From Thinopyrum elongatum (Eukaryota > Streptophyta > Magnoliopsida > Poales > Poaceae): DNA of 64,000 bases. The position numbers were made by a program, and so were the translations under genes. Positions 31,691 through 43,050 of the stretch are shown in pieces. The notes below the pieces were generated by a model. It made no database searches and was not told where the DNA came from. It saw only the letters and a program-made list of their open reading frames with translations. How positions within the stretch are numbered: the stretch's first letter is position 1; every line of letters begins with the position of its first letter. The stretch lies in the NCBI GenBank assembly GCA_011799875.1, contig CM022300.1, positions 109,443,201-109,507,200 on the forward strand. The letters run 5' to 3'.

Positions 31691-33177
31691 TCCCAATATT
31701 AGAGAACTAGAGCATTGATGGCGCACGTTGCTGCACCCATCTATTTTGATAGTTAGATAATATAGTGTTTGTAAGTATACAAAGCCATGGGCGCAAGACG
31801 AATGAAACTTGAATTTGCAAAAACTCGATCGTAACATTACTCAGTGTATCGGTTATGGAAGAGGGGAATTTTGCAAGAAAGTAATGTGATGGTAGAGGAG
31901 AGCTGGGATTTGTCTTGTGTCTAGAGGACTTAGAAGTTGATTCGAGTTTGAACTTAATGGTCATGCCTTTATGTATACTCATGTTGGGTACTTGATAAAT
32001 GTATTGGAAGGGAATTTTAATGATGTACACAATCCTTATTTCTTACTTATTTATATTGAACTATTTGTTGGAAGAGACAAGAATTTTTTATTTTGGCTTG
32101 GTAAGACTATAGTCGATGTGGATTTGTGCCCCAGTCAGTCCATAAGTGGTCAATAACAAAATGGCTTGTTACAAAAACAAACACAACATGTAATCTGACA
32201 AACTTTCAGTGTCAAAATCCAATAAGATGACAATCAGGAGCAGAAAACAAACATGTACATGTTATCTGACAAATTGGAGTAGATTGTTGTGTTTGTTTTC
32301 ATATTGGCAGTTTCTTTTAGTTATATTGGATTAGTATAACTAAAAGAAACTGCCAATAAGATGACAATCAAAAGCAGAAAACAAACATGTACATGTAATC
32401 TGACAAACTTTCAATGTTGATTTTAAGCATGGTGTGCTGAAGAAATCCTCATTGGTTTATACCGAAGGACAACCATCTTCAACAGCAAAAAAATAATTCT
32501 GCTTGATTCTTGATTGCATTACATTCATGGACGAAGATTCCTAAAGAAGGAATTTAATTTGGTAGGAAATCAAATAGCGCTGACATGTACCATACAAGGA
32601 GTCGAATGGATCTGTAGTAATCAGATCTTTCATTTATTAAAGAGCAACCAGATTAAATGCTATTTGTAAGAAGTCGCTAACTTGCAACTCCATATTGACA
32701 TGCGAAGATGTTGTCCAAAATAAGTCATCCTGGAAAAGGGGTCGACTTACACGAGACAAATAAGGTCCAAAGTGTCTACCTATCAGTAGTTGATCACCAC
32801 ATACAGAAAAGAAAAGCTCACAATTAGGAGAGAATGTTTGGTAGAGCAGGTAATATAATATCATCTGCAAGATGAGCAATATACAGTCAGATTATAATAT
32901 AATGAAAAAGATGATAATTATCATCGTCACATACTGGACACAGATGGCATAAGGCACTATATGAGGCTAAGAAATACATATAAGATGAACACATATTAGT
33001 AGTACGAAAATAAAGTTTATATGGCAAAAGGAAACCACGTGTCTAGCTCATGACATGTAGATGAATAGGATGCAATGCAAATAGATTAGTATGAACACAA
33101 TATATCTCTTTTTAAAGAACAAAATATGTCTTGAGATCTCTGTCTAGATTAAAAAGCATATAGTTTGAGTAGTAGTC
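31691..33177. other. No gene seen; contains a hairpin and direct repeats
   Basis: AT-rich, no open frame with a recognisable domain on either strand. The notable structure is the perfect hairpin at 32304-32356, embedded in three direct repeats. Confidence 0.5.
32304..32356. repeat. Perfect 22-bp inverted repeat (hairpin)
   Basis: Arms TTGGCAGTTTCTTTTAGTTA(TA) at 32304-32325 and its exact reverse complement at 32335-32356, with a 9-base loop. Direct repeats with AAACAAACATGTACATGT flank it at about 32224-32275 and 32357-32416, with a shorter third copy near 32175-32213. Confidence 0.9.
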
Positions 33178-33295
33178 ACTACTGCAGGATGCTGCTAATG
33201 CGACACTACGATCAGAGACCCTTCGACGAAACTGTGTGCGATGCATTAATCGCAAATGGTGATGTAAAAAAACCGTCAAAAAAGATGCAAAAGTT

Positions 33296-33547
33296 GCGTG
33301 TGCGATGCGGGGCATACGGTTCAGTTCAGTGAACTATTTGCGATGAGGCAGAAGAATAGAAACGGGCAGCCAGATGAAGGTGTGTGCGATATACGGCATA
33401 CGGTTCACTCGGATGAACTGTTTGTGATTAGGAGAAACAAAAGAAACGGTCAGCCAGATCAAGGTGTGTGCGATAGAGGGCAAACAGTTCACTCGGATGA
33501 ACTGTTTGCGTTGAGCCAAGATAATAGAAACGGTTCAATTTAACAAG
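33296..33547 (+). repeat. Three 84-bp tandem subterminal units
   Basis: Units at 33296-33379, 33380-33463 and 33464-33547, each with GTGTGCGAT, then a GCATACGGTTCACTCGG-like part, GAACTGTTTGCG and AGAAACGG. Since 84 is divisible by 3 the array yields an open frame of 81 codons that should not be read as a gene. Confidence 0.9.
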
Positions 33548-33889
33548 ATGTGTATGATACGCGGCAAAAAGGTCTGTAATCAGAAATGTGTGCGAAGACC
33601 GATAATAACACAGACGATTGCTGCTAATAAGACGTGTGTGTTGTGCGTTGGGATTGCATACAGAACAACAACATATATACACACACTTATAAGGACATGG
33701 TTGCATAACCAAATTAAACATCCAATTACATAGGTGCCTACTACATACATGACATTTGCACACACCAAAGTAAACTATTACATGCATAATTACATAGGTG
33801 GCTACTACACACATGACATTTCCACACACCAAAGTCAACTATATATTCCATGCATAATTAACTAGGATAAACGATCATCTGATCACCAT

Positions 33890-34573
33890 CTACTTCTTGG
33901 GACGCTTGCCGCTACTGCTCTGCTTGTGGCTCGATCCGGCCTCGTCGATTTCGGTAACGAGGCAGTTCCTCATGTCAACGATCCGCCTGTGCATCTCGTA
34001 GCATGTGTACACGCTCTTGGCCGCGAACCTGAGGTGAGGTTCATCCAGTTGCCGCGTCCAGGCCCCGTGCCAGGATACGGGATTTGTTCTCTTAGCATCC
34101 TGCTTCATCTTTTCGTAGTAGGGGTCGATGATGGCCGAGGCGAGTTCCACCAGGGAGTCCTTCTTCATGCTGCCCCAGACCCTGTAGTGGTCACGGATTT
34201 CGACAAGGTTCTTGCAGGCCAAGCCCATAACCTTGAGCACCTTTACATCGTTGCAGGTTTCCACCGTAGCAAACTTGTAGTCGGTGTTGTTGACAAACCT
34301 GGCGAAACGGTCGCAAGGCTCTGTGGTCATGCAGTAGTGGAAGATGAGTACATGATTGCGCACGCAAAACTAGGCGACGGCAACCTTCTGATCTTTGCCG
34401 GGATGACCGTCGGTGTACTGGAGGTCGATGCCGACCACCTTGTACTTGTCTTGAGCAAGCAACTGCTCCACGGTGTTGATGTAGTCGTCCACCATGGCCG
34501 GGTCTTTGGTGTACACCACCGAGAGATCCGTCTCCCTCGCGTGGGTCTCCACTTTATGCTCGCCGAACTCCAT
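33890..34573 (-). pseudogene. DEDD-type 3'-5' exonuclease-like gene, broken and catalytically altered
   Basis: Starts MEFGEHKVETHARETDL at 34573 on the minus strand. YKVVGIDLQYTDGHPGKDQK is the Exo I region, where the family's D-x-E is D-L-Q. A TAG at 34372-34370 follows VAVA where Gln is usual, then FCVRNHVLIFHYC. The Exo III region reads HLRFAAKSVYTCYE, with Ser where the expected catalytic Asp should be. It ends SGKRPKK at 33890. The family (Werner-like exonuclease fold) trims nucleic acid 3' ends with two metal ions held by the four acids; two are lost here. A 3' flank repeat copy lies at 35290-35505. Upstream, 34590-35090 is GC-rich with repeated GCGAGCAGAGCG, perhaps its promoter. Confidence 0.7.
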
Positions 34574-35289
34574 TAGAGCACCGCTAGATATCCTCTCTGT
34601 ATGTGTCGTCGTGGGTGTGCTTGTTGTGTTGTGGGGCGAGATTGAGAGGTTGAAGAGACTAAGGTTATAATGGCCGCGGGAATTAATGGGGAAGCCGGAC
34701 GGCCTGGAATATCCGCACCCCCGGATGGCAGTTCTAAATTGCAGCGCGTAACTCCATCGTGCCGCACGTAACTGCATCATGGCGATGCGTGTAGCGCAAC
34801 CGCGTGCATATGGGGCCCCCAACATGATCGTGCGCAGGCCCCAACCGCTGGCAGAGCGTGCGCGCAGGGACGCGAGCAGAGCGCTCCGTGGTCGCCTCAA
34901 CGGCGAGCAACCATATATATGCATATAGCAGTTGAACACGCAAGAAAAAGTTGTCCACAAGCCGAGCGCGTGGAGGTACGCGAGCAGAGCGCGCTGCGGT
35001 GCCTAACGGCGAGCAGATCGTGCCGAGGGACACGAGCAGAGGCCGGCACAGTGATACGTGGCAAAATAAGACGAACTGTGCGAGCGATGTCGGAGACATC
35101 AAGCACGAATCAGATTAGAGTTGCGTGTGCGATACGTGGCATACAGTTGATCCACCCGAGCTATTTGTGAAGGAATAAGCCATGTGTGTTGTGGGCAAAC
35201 GCTTGCTGATATACAACCGTCTGCGATTGATGAATTCATGACCGACGGGTTCCCTAGTGTGGTCCCTGTGCGATGTGATATGCTCTGTC

Positions 35290-35505
35290 TACAGAACATC
35301 AACATATATACTTATAAGAACAGCATTGCATAACCAAATTAAGCATACAATTACATAAGTGACTACACACATAACATTTCCACACACCAAAGTAAGCAAT
35401 TACATGCATACTAAACTAGGAGAAACGAGCATCTAATCATCTACATCTTGTTGTGATGACGTTTGCCATTGCTCTGCTTCCGGCTGGATCCCTGGTCGTG
35501 AATGG
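35290..35505 (-). pseudogene. Second exonuclease copy: C-terminal tail and 3' flank only
   Basis: The plus strand CATAACCAAATTAAGCATAC, TTTCCACACACCAAAGTAAG and ACTAGGAGAAACGAGCATCT match 33700-33890, the 3' flank of the exonuclease pseudogene, and the minus-strand end GSSRKQSNGKR parallels its GSSHKQSSSGKR. The rest of this copy is missing; upstream is unrelated DNA. Confidence 0.7.
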
Positions 35506-35757
35506 TTAATAAAATTTAAGTCTATTGCATATTAAGGTCATAATAGTACTACCAATATACGAGTCTCATATGATGCCATTTCAACGATTGTACCACAAAA
35601 GCCCGAAATATTACAAGGTTCAAATTCCAGAGTTACATGGCTCAAATTCGAAGATTACAAGGTTCAAACTGATATTAGAAATGAAATTCAGCTCATTCAG
35701 CTGCAAACGCCCGTGCTGGTCAGCTAAACATGGATATAAGAGAGGTTCAAACTAAAA
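35506..35757 (-). other. 3' flank of the F-box gene
   Basis: AT-rich with repeats of TTACAAGGTTCAAA (three versions around 35610-35680). Probably 3' UTR; no gene. Confidence 0.4.
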
Positions 35758-37720
35758 TTACCAATAGTAAGGCCGGTTTTGAAACCTCGTCATTTCTGCA
35801 AAGGGATCAGCCGCTGACAAGTCATGTATGGGGTTGACACAATGACTTCCAATTACTCTGTCATATGCAGTTCCAATACGAAGTTTAGCTTTTTTGGAGC
35901 CTCTTCCATTCTGCATGTGCTGCCGGCTCTGATCAACAAACCATTCATAATTTCTACGTAAATGCATGTTCAACCTCATTACCTTCAGCACCCTTGCTCT
36001 GGCAACAAAGAACCTGGCGAATATAATCTCCGGTAAGGTCCCTCGGTAGGAGTTCAAAGTAATTTTTGAGAGATGCAGATCTAGGCATTCGATGTGATTG
36101 TCGTTATATTGTATCACATTATCCACCACCGGGCCTATTATTATCTGCAAAAGAAGAGAACGGGTTAGTGCCTACATGCAGTTTTGAACACTGCTACAGG
36201 CCTATTTGGTTTGCAGGATTTGTAAAATGCACCAACGTGCCATCTTCGATCTAACATGATTAACATCGGCATTTGATTACAATCTAGAAAAATGTAGCCT
36301 TATTCACAAGAGGTTGGAGTGGATGAAAAATTCCCTAAGAAAACTAGTACAGATGAATCCAAAGGAGAAATGCTTATGGATTGACCATATGAATCAAGCA
36401 ACCAATATGGGGTGGGGGTGAGGGGTGTATGTCCTGAAATCCTCCAAAATTCCTTCAGAAATCGTAGTACATTGTCATTGTAAACTTGGGAAAAGGTGCC
36501 AAAAACTAAACTCCCTTATGGTTAACATTTAATAGGAAAGGAACATCACCTCAATATACAGCTTCTTCAGGCACGGAAAGCATCTCAGGAAAGTGACAAC
36601 TTGGTCCAGGTTGGGGCCGATAGATTCTAGTGCCAAGACCTTCACTGTGCGCAGAATCTGGGTGAAGCTTTTCTGGATGACAGACGAACATACATCTTCA
36701 AAATTAGAAATAATATTGATATCAAGAAGGAGAGGTAGAAGGCGACTGTTGTACCTAAAAGTAGGAGTACTTGACAGACGAGTAGCCCACCACTGTCAAT
36801 TTTGGCGCAGAAATGACATTGGTTCTTGTTGGACCTTGTTGATCAACTACAAGTAATCTCTCAAGTGAAGGTGTGTCCTCAATGACCATATTGTGGTCCA
36901 CCTTTTGTGATCTCTCATTGCAGCACCAGCAACACACATAAATAGTCCGGAGAGTCCTGGAGGTGATGTGGAAGCTACTTGACCAATTCATAGCCTGGAG
37001 ACGAAGGAACTCGAGTGCAGTACAGCCGCGGAGCAGGCGCTCCATGTCATCCTTTGGGATTCAGACGACGACAAGCTTGAGGTGCTTCAGTCGTGGTAGA
37101 AAAATAGCGGGTGCGTCATTAAGGGGGGGGGGGGAATGGCAGTTCATGAACTTGGTGAGGTGCGGCGTGGGTGCGAAGCGGAGCGCGGACATTGGCAGCG
37201 AGCGCATATGCCCATCATTAAAACTGAGCTCCTCGAGCTGATCTAGGGTGGGGGATCGGAACCACTCATCAAGCTTGGCTCGGTCCTTGCCGTTGGAACA
37301 GAACTTGCCCGTGATAAGGCCTCTGATTGGACCATGGTGACTGCCGAGGATCTGGGAGAACGCATCCGAGCTTTTGCAATAGCCATGGCAGAGCTTGTGG
37401 GTGTCGAGGAGGTCGAGAGGGGTGGAGAGCCATAGGGGGCGCCACCGCCGGGAAAGGGCGGTTGTCCTCGCCCCATATTTGATTGGGAGGAGGGATATGA
37501 TGACTGTCAACATATCATCGGGGAGGCTGCTGATGAAGTCTAGGCCTGCTGGAGTCGCTTGCGGTTCTTTCTCGACCCGCCTCCGCTTGTTGGCAGCCTC
37601 GTTCTCCACCTCGTCGGCGGCGACGGAAACCTCTGCCTCCATATTCACGTCGTGCTCCGGTGCTTCAGCAGCCCCGGCGTCGCCACTCCCTCCGATGGGG
37701 CGTTTCGGTGGCATCCTCAT
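35758..37720 (-). pseudogene. F-box/LRR/FBD protein gene, two exons, broken
   Basis: ATG at 37720 gives MRMPPKRPIGG, an acidic N-terminus, then an F-box (LDFISSLPDDMLTVIISLLP, then ALSRRWRPLWLS, about residues 58-98) that would bind SKP1 in an SCF ubiquitin ligase, and LRR-like segments (HLTKFMNC, LPRLKHLKLVVV, CTALEFLRLQAM). A TGA at 37063-37061 and a TAG with frameshift near 36755 break exon 1, which ends [10 protein letters not shown] at 36550 with a GTGATG donor. Exon 2 (36144-35758), after TTTTGCAG, holds an FBD-like domain (IECLDLHLSKITLNSYRG, FARFFVARARVLKVMRL) and ends NRPYYW. The target is unknown. The structure matches large grass F-box families; recent decay. Confidence 0.8.
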
Positions 37721-37728
37721 ACACTGAC

Positions 37729-37886
37729 GGCTTTGAGGACTGAGAGCGGCATCGAGGATGCAGGCGGAGAGAGAGGATTGTGTGTGTGGCGAGGATGGGT
37801 GGTGCCGGCTTTTAGGACTGAGAGCGGTGTCGAGGATGCGGGCGGAGAGAGAGAGGATTGTGTGTGTGGCGAGGATGGGGGGGTGC
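37729..37886. repeat. 78-bp tandem duplication upstream of the F-box gene
   Basis: Copies start GGCTTTGAGGACTGAGAGC (37729) and GGCTTTTAGGACTGAGAGC (37807), both with GGATTGTGTGTGTGGCGAGG. It lies immediately before the F-box start codon on the minus strand and so in its presumed promoter or leader. Confidence 0.85.
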
Positions 37887-38690
37887 GGCCGCTCGGGCGC
37901 GCCATTACTACGGACCAGTGGGAGCGAGGCGGGCGGAGGTTAAAGGCTGTCTCGCTTCCCGGTGAGCCTGCGCGGCGGACTTCTGGCATTCCTATACCAT
38001 CATTTCACACAGCTACTCGCACGCCTTCCGGTGACACTGCGCAGCGAAAACGCCTCCCGTCAATTCACACGCCTGCACGCACGCCTCCCGGTCTGCCTGC
38101 GCGGCGGACTGCTCGTATGCGTCTCGTCAACTCACGCCTGCTCGCACGCCACACGGGGCGCGTGGCACGTATATTTTTTTTTGTTTTTTGATGATTCATT
38201 CTGCCGCTTTACTGCTTAACCGAAGCAAGGCACGGTCTAACGCACACGGTCCGATGAATTATTCCGTATGAGATATTGGTTCCCAGTTATTAACAATCTC
38301 TCGTTTGTAAGTAGATTATATCAAAACTTGTCTCAAATTTGACGAAAAAAATACAATATCACAGTCTACTGGTGTCCATATATGACACCACAATAAGTTT
38401 CATGAATTTCAACTAAGTTTTGGATTTACTAAATTTTAAAAATCAATATTCTCAATGTTTTGAAATTTCTTTCACGGGGAAACATGCACCGAGGGACACA
38501 CATATGATTTTGCAATCCATTTTGGTGCACATGTAGCTCAAATTTGATTTTTGTACATTAAATCCCTAGGAAATCAATCAATGTATAAAACGGGTCGAAT
38601 GATCTCTGTTTTTTTAAACTTTAACACGACACTCCTTTGGTCACATGTTCACTGCAGAAAAAGTTTGAGATGCCTCAGAATGGAGGTGGT
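37887..38690. other. No gene; GC-rich imperfect repeats then AT-rich DNA
   Basis: 37960-38160 has diverged repeats with GCCTGCGCGGCGGACT (twice) and ACGCCTCCCGGT. 38220-38690 is AT-rich with nothing recognisable. Several overlapping frames in the GC-rich part are compositional. Confidence 0.45.
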
Positions 38691-40590
38691 GGTGCGGGAT
38701 GTGTGTGTGTGTGTGTCATAACCTCGCTCCATGTGGGGACTTTCCGGTTTCCGAGGCAGGTGCCACATCAAAGTTGTGCATTGGTATTCAAACATCACGC
38801 AATACCATGCAGGCGGTGGTTGCCCTATAGGAACTCACTCGCGTGCGGCGCTTCCATCTGTGGGCCCGCGAGAGGTCGTCCTCCATCACTTTGACCCAAC
38901 GAGAGAGAGAGGCACATTTGACGAACAAGGAGGATTAATTCTTTTAGGGATGTGTTAGGGTAGGAGTATATATATATAGTACGTGTCGAAGGGGAGATGG
39001 GACCAACATATACTAGGTGTCACACATGAACCTCACTATGTGTGGGGACTTTGCGGTTTTTGAGGCAAATGCCACATCAAAGGTTGTGCATTAGGTATTC
39101 AAAACATCACAACCACACACCTCTCCATATATATGTTTTGGCACACATGCAAGCGATGGTGGTTGTCCTGTGGCACTAACTCGCATGGTTATCGGCGATG
39201 CTTCCATCTGTCGGCCCGCTTGGTCCAACACTTTCACCGACAACAAGAGAGGTTAATTATTTTGACTTAGGAGGGGATTAGCTTTTTACTTGTCTCGCGA
39301 TATAGGTGAGATTACATATATAATAGCACATGTGTACACATGAATCCATCCCGCTGGATCGAGGGGGGGGGGGCGAGCACACGATACGTCATGAACCTCT
39401 TGCTCTGTGTGGGGACCTATGCGATTTTGAACGCATGCACCACATCAATGTTGTGCATTAGGTATTAATTCAACACATATGCATGCATCATGCACCTCCA
39501 TAAATATGTTTGGGACACATGCATGCAATGGTTATCTTTGCACACTCTCACTCGCTTGGTTAGCGGCAAGCCTATATATATTTGTGGGCCCGCGTGGCCG
39601 TCCATCATTTCGACCGACGACAAGAAAGGTTACCAAGGTGGATTCTTCTTCTTTGGTTCGTGTTACCGTATAGTAGTAGGTCGATCATTCTAGGCCTTAT
39701 TAAGTTTGAGCGCATGCATGCTACGCATAGTGAACCCTCGATCAGTGTGGGGATTTTATGGTTCCAAAGCATGGTGCCACATCAAATTTGCGCATTGCAT
39801 ATTCAAACACCAGTACCACACACACCACTTCCATACATAATTGGGCCACATGCACAAAGTGGTTTTTGTCTTCAGACAGTACTCCCTCGCGAGTTTATCG
39901 GCGACAAGCTAGCCCATTTCGCGGGGCCATGTGGACGTCCATCACTTTGACGAACAATGAGCGAGAGAGGTTGTACGATCAAGTTGGATTCTGTTTGGTC
40001 CATGTTACAGTACGTCTTGGTGAGATGCCCTCCCCCCGACACGTGTGTGTGTGGGGGGGGGTACTTCGCACTACCCGCAACCTTCGTGGGGTCGGGGAAG
40101 TCCGGTTATTTTGCGAGGCACTCGTGCCACATCAAAGTTGTGAATGGTATAGTTAAATATGACACCACACCCTTTTCATACATATAGTATACGGCCACCC
40201 GCAAGTGGTTCGTATGTGGTCTCACCCATCTCCTGCCACAAGCACACATTTGTGGGTCGGGACACGGTCCACCTTTGTCCGGAAGCGAAAGGGGAAGTTT
40301 GACCATATATATGATGGACTCCTATAGGTTTTGTGTTACAGTAGGGTGATATTTCAAACCTAACTATCTGGGGGCATGCATTCGTAGCTAGGATTCCCTT
40401 ACCGCCGACACGAAGTGGGGTTTATAGGGGGTGGCTGACTAGCAATACTGTGCGCTTTGTGCGACAGGTGCCACATCAAAGTTGTGCATTGGGTATTCGA
40501 ACATCAAACCACCCTTTTCATACATATATTTGGTCCACATGCAAGTGTGTTCATGTTCTGACCCTTTCCCACGTTATTCTTTTTGCCAAA
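38690..40590 (+). repeat. Degenerate tandem array of six units of about 310-370 bp
   Basis: A core like TGCCACATCAAAGTTGTGCA with a following ATTCAAACATCA appears at 38761, 39070, 39438, 39775, 40125 and 40469 (spacings about 309, 368, 337, 350, 344). Around each core the order is the same: GTGTGGGGACTTT, core, CATACATAT, CACATGCAAG, GGCGACAAGC-like, GTGGGCCCGCG, CCATCACTTTGACC and GAGAGAGGTT. Short frames recurring at each unit are by-products. I do not recognise the family. Confidence 0.85.
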
Positions 40591-41110
40591 TTTATAAACA
40601 GCACACGAGTTGGATGCAGAAACCGTCTGCGATTGGGTACGCAACAGACACGGTTCGGTCAGACTACCCGTGTGCCACGCCCGTGCCCCTGCAGTCACTC
40701 ACATGAGCAGAGTAGATTGGGCTCCACGAGGCTTGCCTCCCGCTCTCAAAAATATCTACTGCCTCGTAATCTCGAAAATATCTACCGCCTGGAAGGTTTT
40801 TATGTTTGATAGCACACGATTAGTATGCGCGGACCGTGTGCGATGTCTGTTACTCCCGCTCTGCTTCAATCCCTTGATTCAAATTTTCAGTAGCCCCAGA
40901 TTTTTTTTGAACTGGAGCCCCAGGATTTTACTCCCGCCTGCATCCCTCGCAATCTCAAAAATATCTGCTCGGCTGGAGTGGTTTTCTGTTTGATAGCACA
41001 TGACTATTATGTTTTAACTGTGTGTGATGTTTGTTACTCCCGCCCTGCTCTGCTTCGATCCCTTGATCCAAATTTTCGGTAGCCCCACCATTTTACTCCC
41101 GCCTAGTAAA
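40591..41110 (+). repeat. Three-fold repeat with CACTA-like subterminal motifs
   Basis: Starts with ACCGTCTGCGATTGGGTACG and CACGGTTCGG, in the style of the other subterminal regions. A unit of about 190 bp is repeated at about 40745-40930 and 40930-41110: CTCAAAAATATCT, TTTGATAGCACA, ACTGTGTGTGATG or equivalent, TTACTCCCGC, TTCGATCCCTTGATCC, AGCCCC. It may be the left subterminal region of the second B3-bearing element, though no CACTG terminus was found. Confidence 0.6.
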
Positions 41111-42193
41111 AATTTCGGTACCCGCGGCATTTCCTCAAACACCTCATTGGACCCCCTCCACACACACACCCCAAATCCTTCGCTCACCCCAAATCCCCCC
41201 CGCTCACGCACATACACACCACCCCTCCCTTGCTCCAAACCTAGCTAAGGTCGCCGCCACGCCGCCTCCATCGTCAACCTCTGCCAGTCTGCCCGTGTAG
41301 TTTACCCACCGATATACATACCCTCGCCGCCCTGAGTTTCTTAGATGACGCCTGCGAAATGCCCCCTTTCCCAGAGATCCCCATCCCCACCCCCCTCCCC
41401 CACTCCAGAGCATCGCATCCTAAGCCCGGCTACACTTCCCAGGGAGCTCGAGGAGCGAATGGCCCAAAAGAGCTTTACCGCGGCCTCTTCACCCGACGTC
41501 AGCGAGGTGGCCGCCGAGGAAGCTGACGATGATGAATGGACCTGGATTGAGCCTTTCAATCAGCGGGCTAGAGTATTCTGGCATGTCACGGACACCGGCT
41601 ACGACATCGAGGTCGTCGACACCGATGGCTTGACGTGGGTTATGTCACAGGTTAAGTTGCCCACCCCCAACCCTTCGGGTTCGACAGCCGTCGATCTCAT
41701 CGATGGCCCTGCCGCTGATCTCCTGCGGCTCGTTATGAACAATTTGCCATCCTTCATCGCCATGGAGCCCCTTTTGTCATTTCTGAAGGACACGTTCTGC
41801 GACGCTGGCTTGGGATCCTCAGCTGGCAAGTCAGACCTCATCGACGGCGACCACGAGGAGGAGCCAATTTGTGACAAGTGAGGAAACCCATGGTTTGTTT
41901 TCCCGAACTCCTTTTGTAGTGAGAACTTGTCTAGTATTTATTGCTATATTTGGTTGTTTGCATTACGCCTTGTTTATTTCTATGGTTTATGGTTGTTTGG
42001 TTGTTTGTAGTTAGCATATGTCTAGTTTCAATTGCCATCTTTGGTTGTTCGTAGTATGCCTTGTTTATTTCAGCTATTAACAGTGTGATGTTCTATATGT
42101 GCTAGTATGAACTATGCAGTTCAATTTCATCAATACCAAATTTAACAATAGCTCTATGAATGACTATATTTGGTTGCTGTTAAGCATGTTGTA

Positions 42194-42566
42194 CTCCCTC
42201 CAAATCTTTTTAGTTCGCATATAAGATTTGTCTAAAGTCAAGCCTCGTAAAGTTTGACCAACTTTATAGAACAAAATACCAACATTCACAATATGAAATA
42301 AATATCAGTATATGTGTCATGACTTAAATTTTCATATTGTACTCCCTCCATCCGAAAAAGTTTGTCCCAAGCTTGTTCCTCAAATGGATGTATCTAGCAC
42401 TAACTTGATGCTAGATACATCCATTTGAGGGACAAGTTTTTTTGGACGGAGGGAGTATAACTTTAGCATGGTAGATGTTGATATTTTTTCATATAAATAA
42501 GGTCAAATTTTATGAAGTTTGACTTCAGACAATTCTTATATGCAGAGTAAAAAGGACCAGAGGGAG
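42194..42566. mobile_element. Stowaway-type MITE, outer, with another nested inside
   Basis: CTCCCTCCAAATC at 42194 and GAGGGAG at 42566 with TA on both sides (42192-42193 and 42567-42568). Long inverted similarity: CATATAAGATTTGTCTAAAGTC at the left and, reversed, CATATAAGAATTGTCTGAAGTC at the right. It is split by the inner MITE at a TA. It sits in the B3 copy 2 intron. Confidence 0.85.
42342..42455. mobile_element. Stowaway MITE, inner, 114 bp
   Basis: CTCCCTCCATCCGAAAAAG to TTTTTTGGACGGAGGGAG, nearly perfect inverted halves (AAATGGATGTATCTAGCA and reverse), with TA at 42340-42341 and 42456-42457. Folds to a long hairpin. Insertion into the outer MITE makes it the younger of the two. Confidence 0.92.
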
Positions 42567-42598
42567 TATTGAACACGCCTTTCCATTTGATTTAACAA

Positions 42599-43050
42599 TG
42601 GCACTGTTTGGATACTCTAACTTAGCTAGAGGTTAGAGTTAGTTTCTAGCTCATGACAGTTAAAAGGGAGAGGGAGAGAGAGATTGGTGGAATAGTTGAT
42701 TGTATTGCTTGAGCCTCGTGGGCATATATATAGGAGTACATGGTCATCTTGGAGTACAAGTCAAGGTAGAATAAATCCTACGCTATCCTACGTTTCCTAA
42801 ATAACAATGATACTAAACAATGACTAACCCTGAACTAACTCTAGCCAAAGAGGTGTTTGGATGACAGTGTTAGATTGACAATAAATGCACTAGGAGAACT
42901 AGCCCCAATCAGCACCTCTTGGGTGGGATAGTTGTTTTGGGTGGGTTTGACGCAACTAGTTCAAACTAGCCCTCATGTTTGGATACTTTAGGGCTATTTG
43001 AGCCCAAACTAGCTCAAACTAACTCTAACCCATGGATCCAAACAGGGCCA
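42599..43050. mobile_element. Tourist/Harbinger-like MITE, rearranged
   Basis: Left GGCACTGTTTGGATACTCTA and right end reversed GGCCCTGTTTGGATCCATGG, both with GGTTAGAGTTAGTTT nearby. A further AACTCTAGCCAAAGAGGTG plus TGTTTGGAT near 42840 suggests a second, nested or duplicated MITE. Unrelated AT-rich sequence with TATATATAGGAG lies between. Boundaries are approximate. Confidence 0.5.

Larger units (their letters stand above)
33178..35505. mobile_element. CACTA-like sequence carrying exonuclease gene copies
   Basis: Begins CACTACTGCAGGATGC at 33178 in a CACTA-like manner. The motifs GTGTGCGAT, GCATACGGTTCA and GATGAACTGTTTG are dense at 33220-33660 and again at 35100-35290, and lie on both sides of an exonuclease pseudogene. 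The matching right terminus was not found, so the extent and the element class are inferred. The motif vocabulary is like that of the two CACTG-ended elements at 1-1829 and 40.6-51.7 kb. Confidence 0.45.

Noticed and set aside
33178..33193. Left terminus pairing with the CAGTG end at 51714
   Set aside because: CACTACTGCAGG does not match the reversed right end CACTGGTACAGCG, so they are not shown to be ends of one element.
34370..34960. Long 196-codon N-terminal extension of the exonuclease
   Set aside because: Upstream of MEFGEHKVETH the sequence is a GC-rich repeated promoter-like region; the family starts at about 34573.
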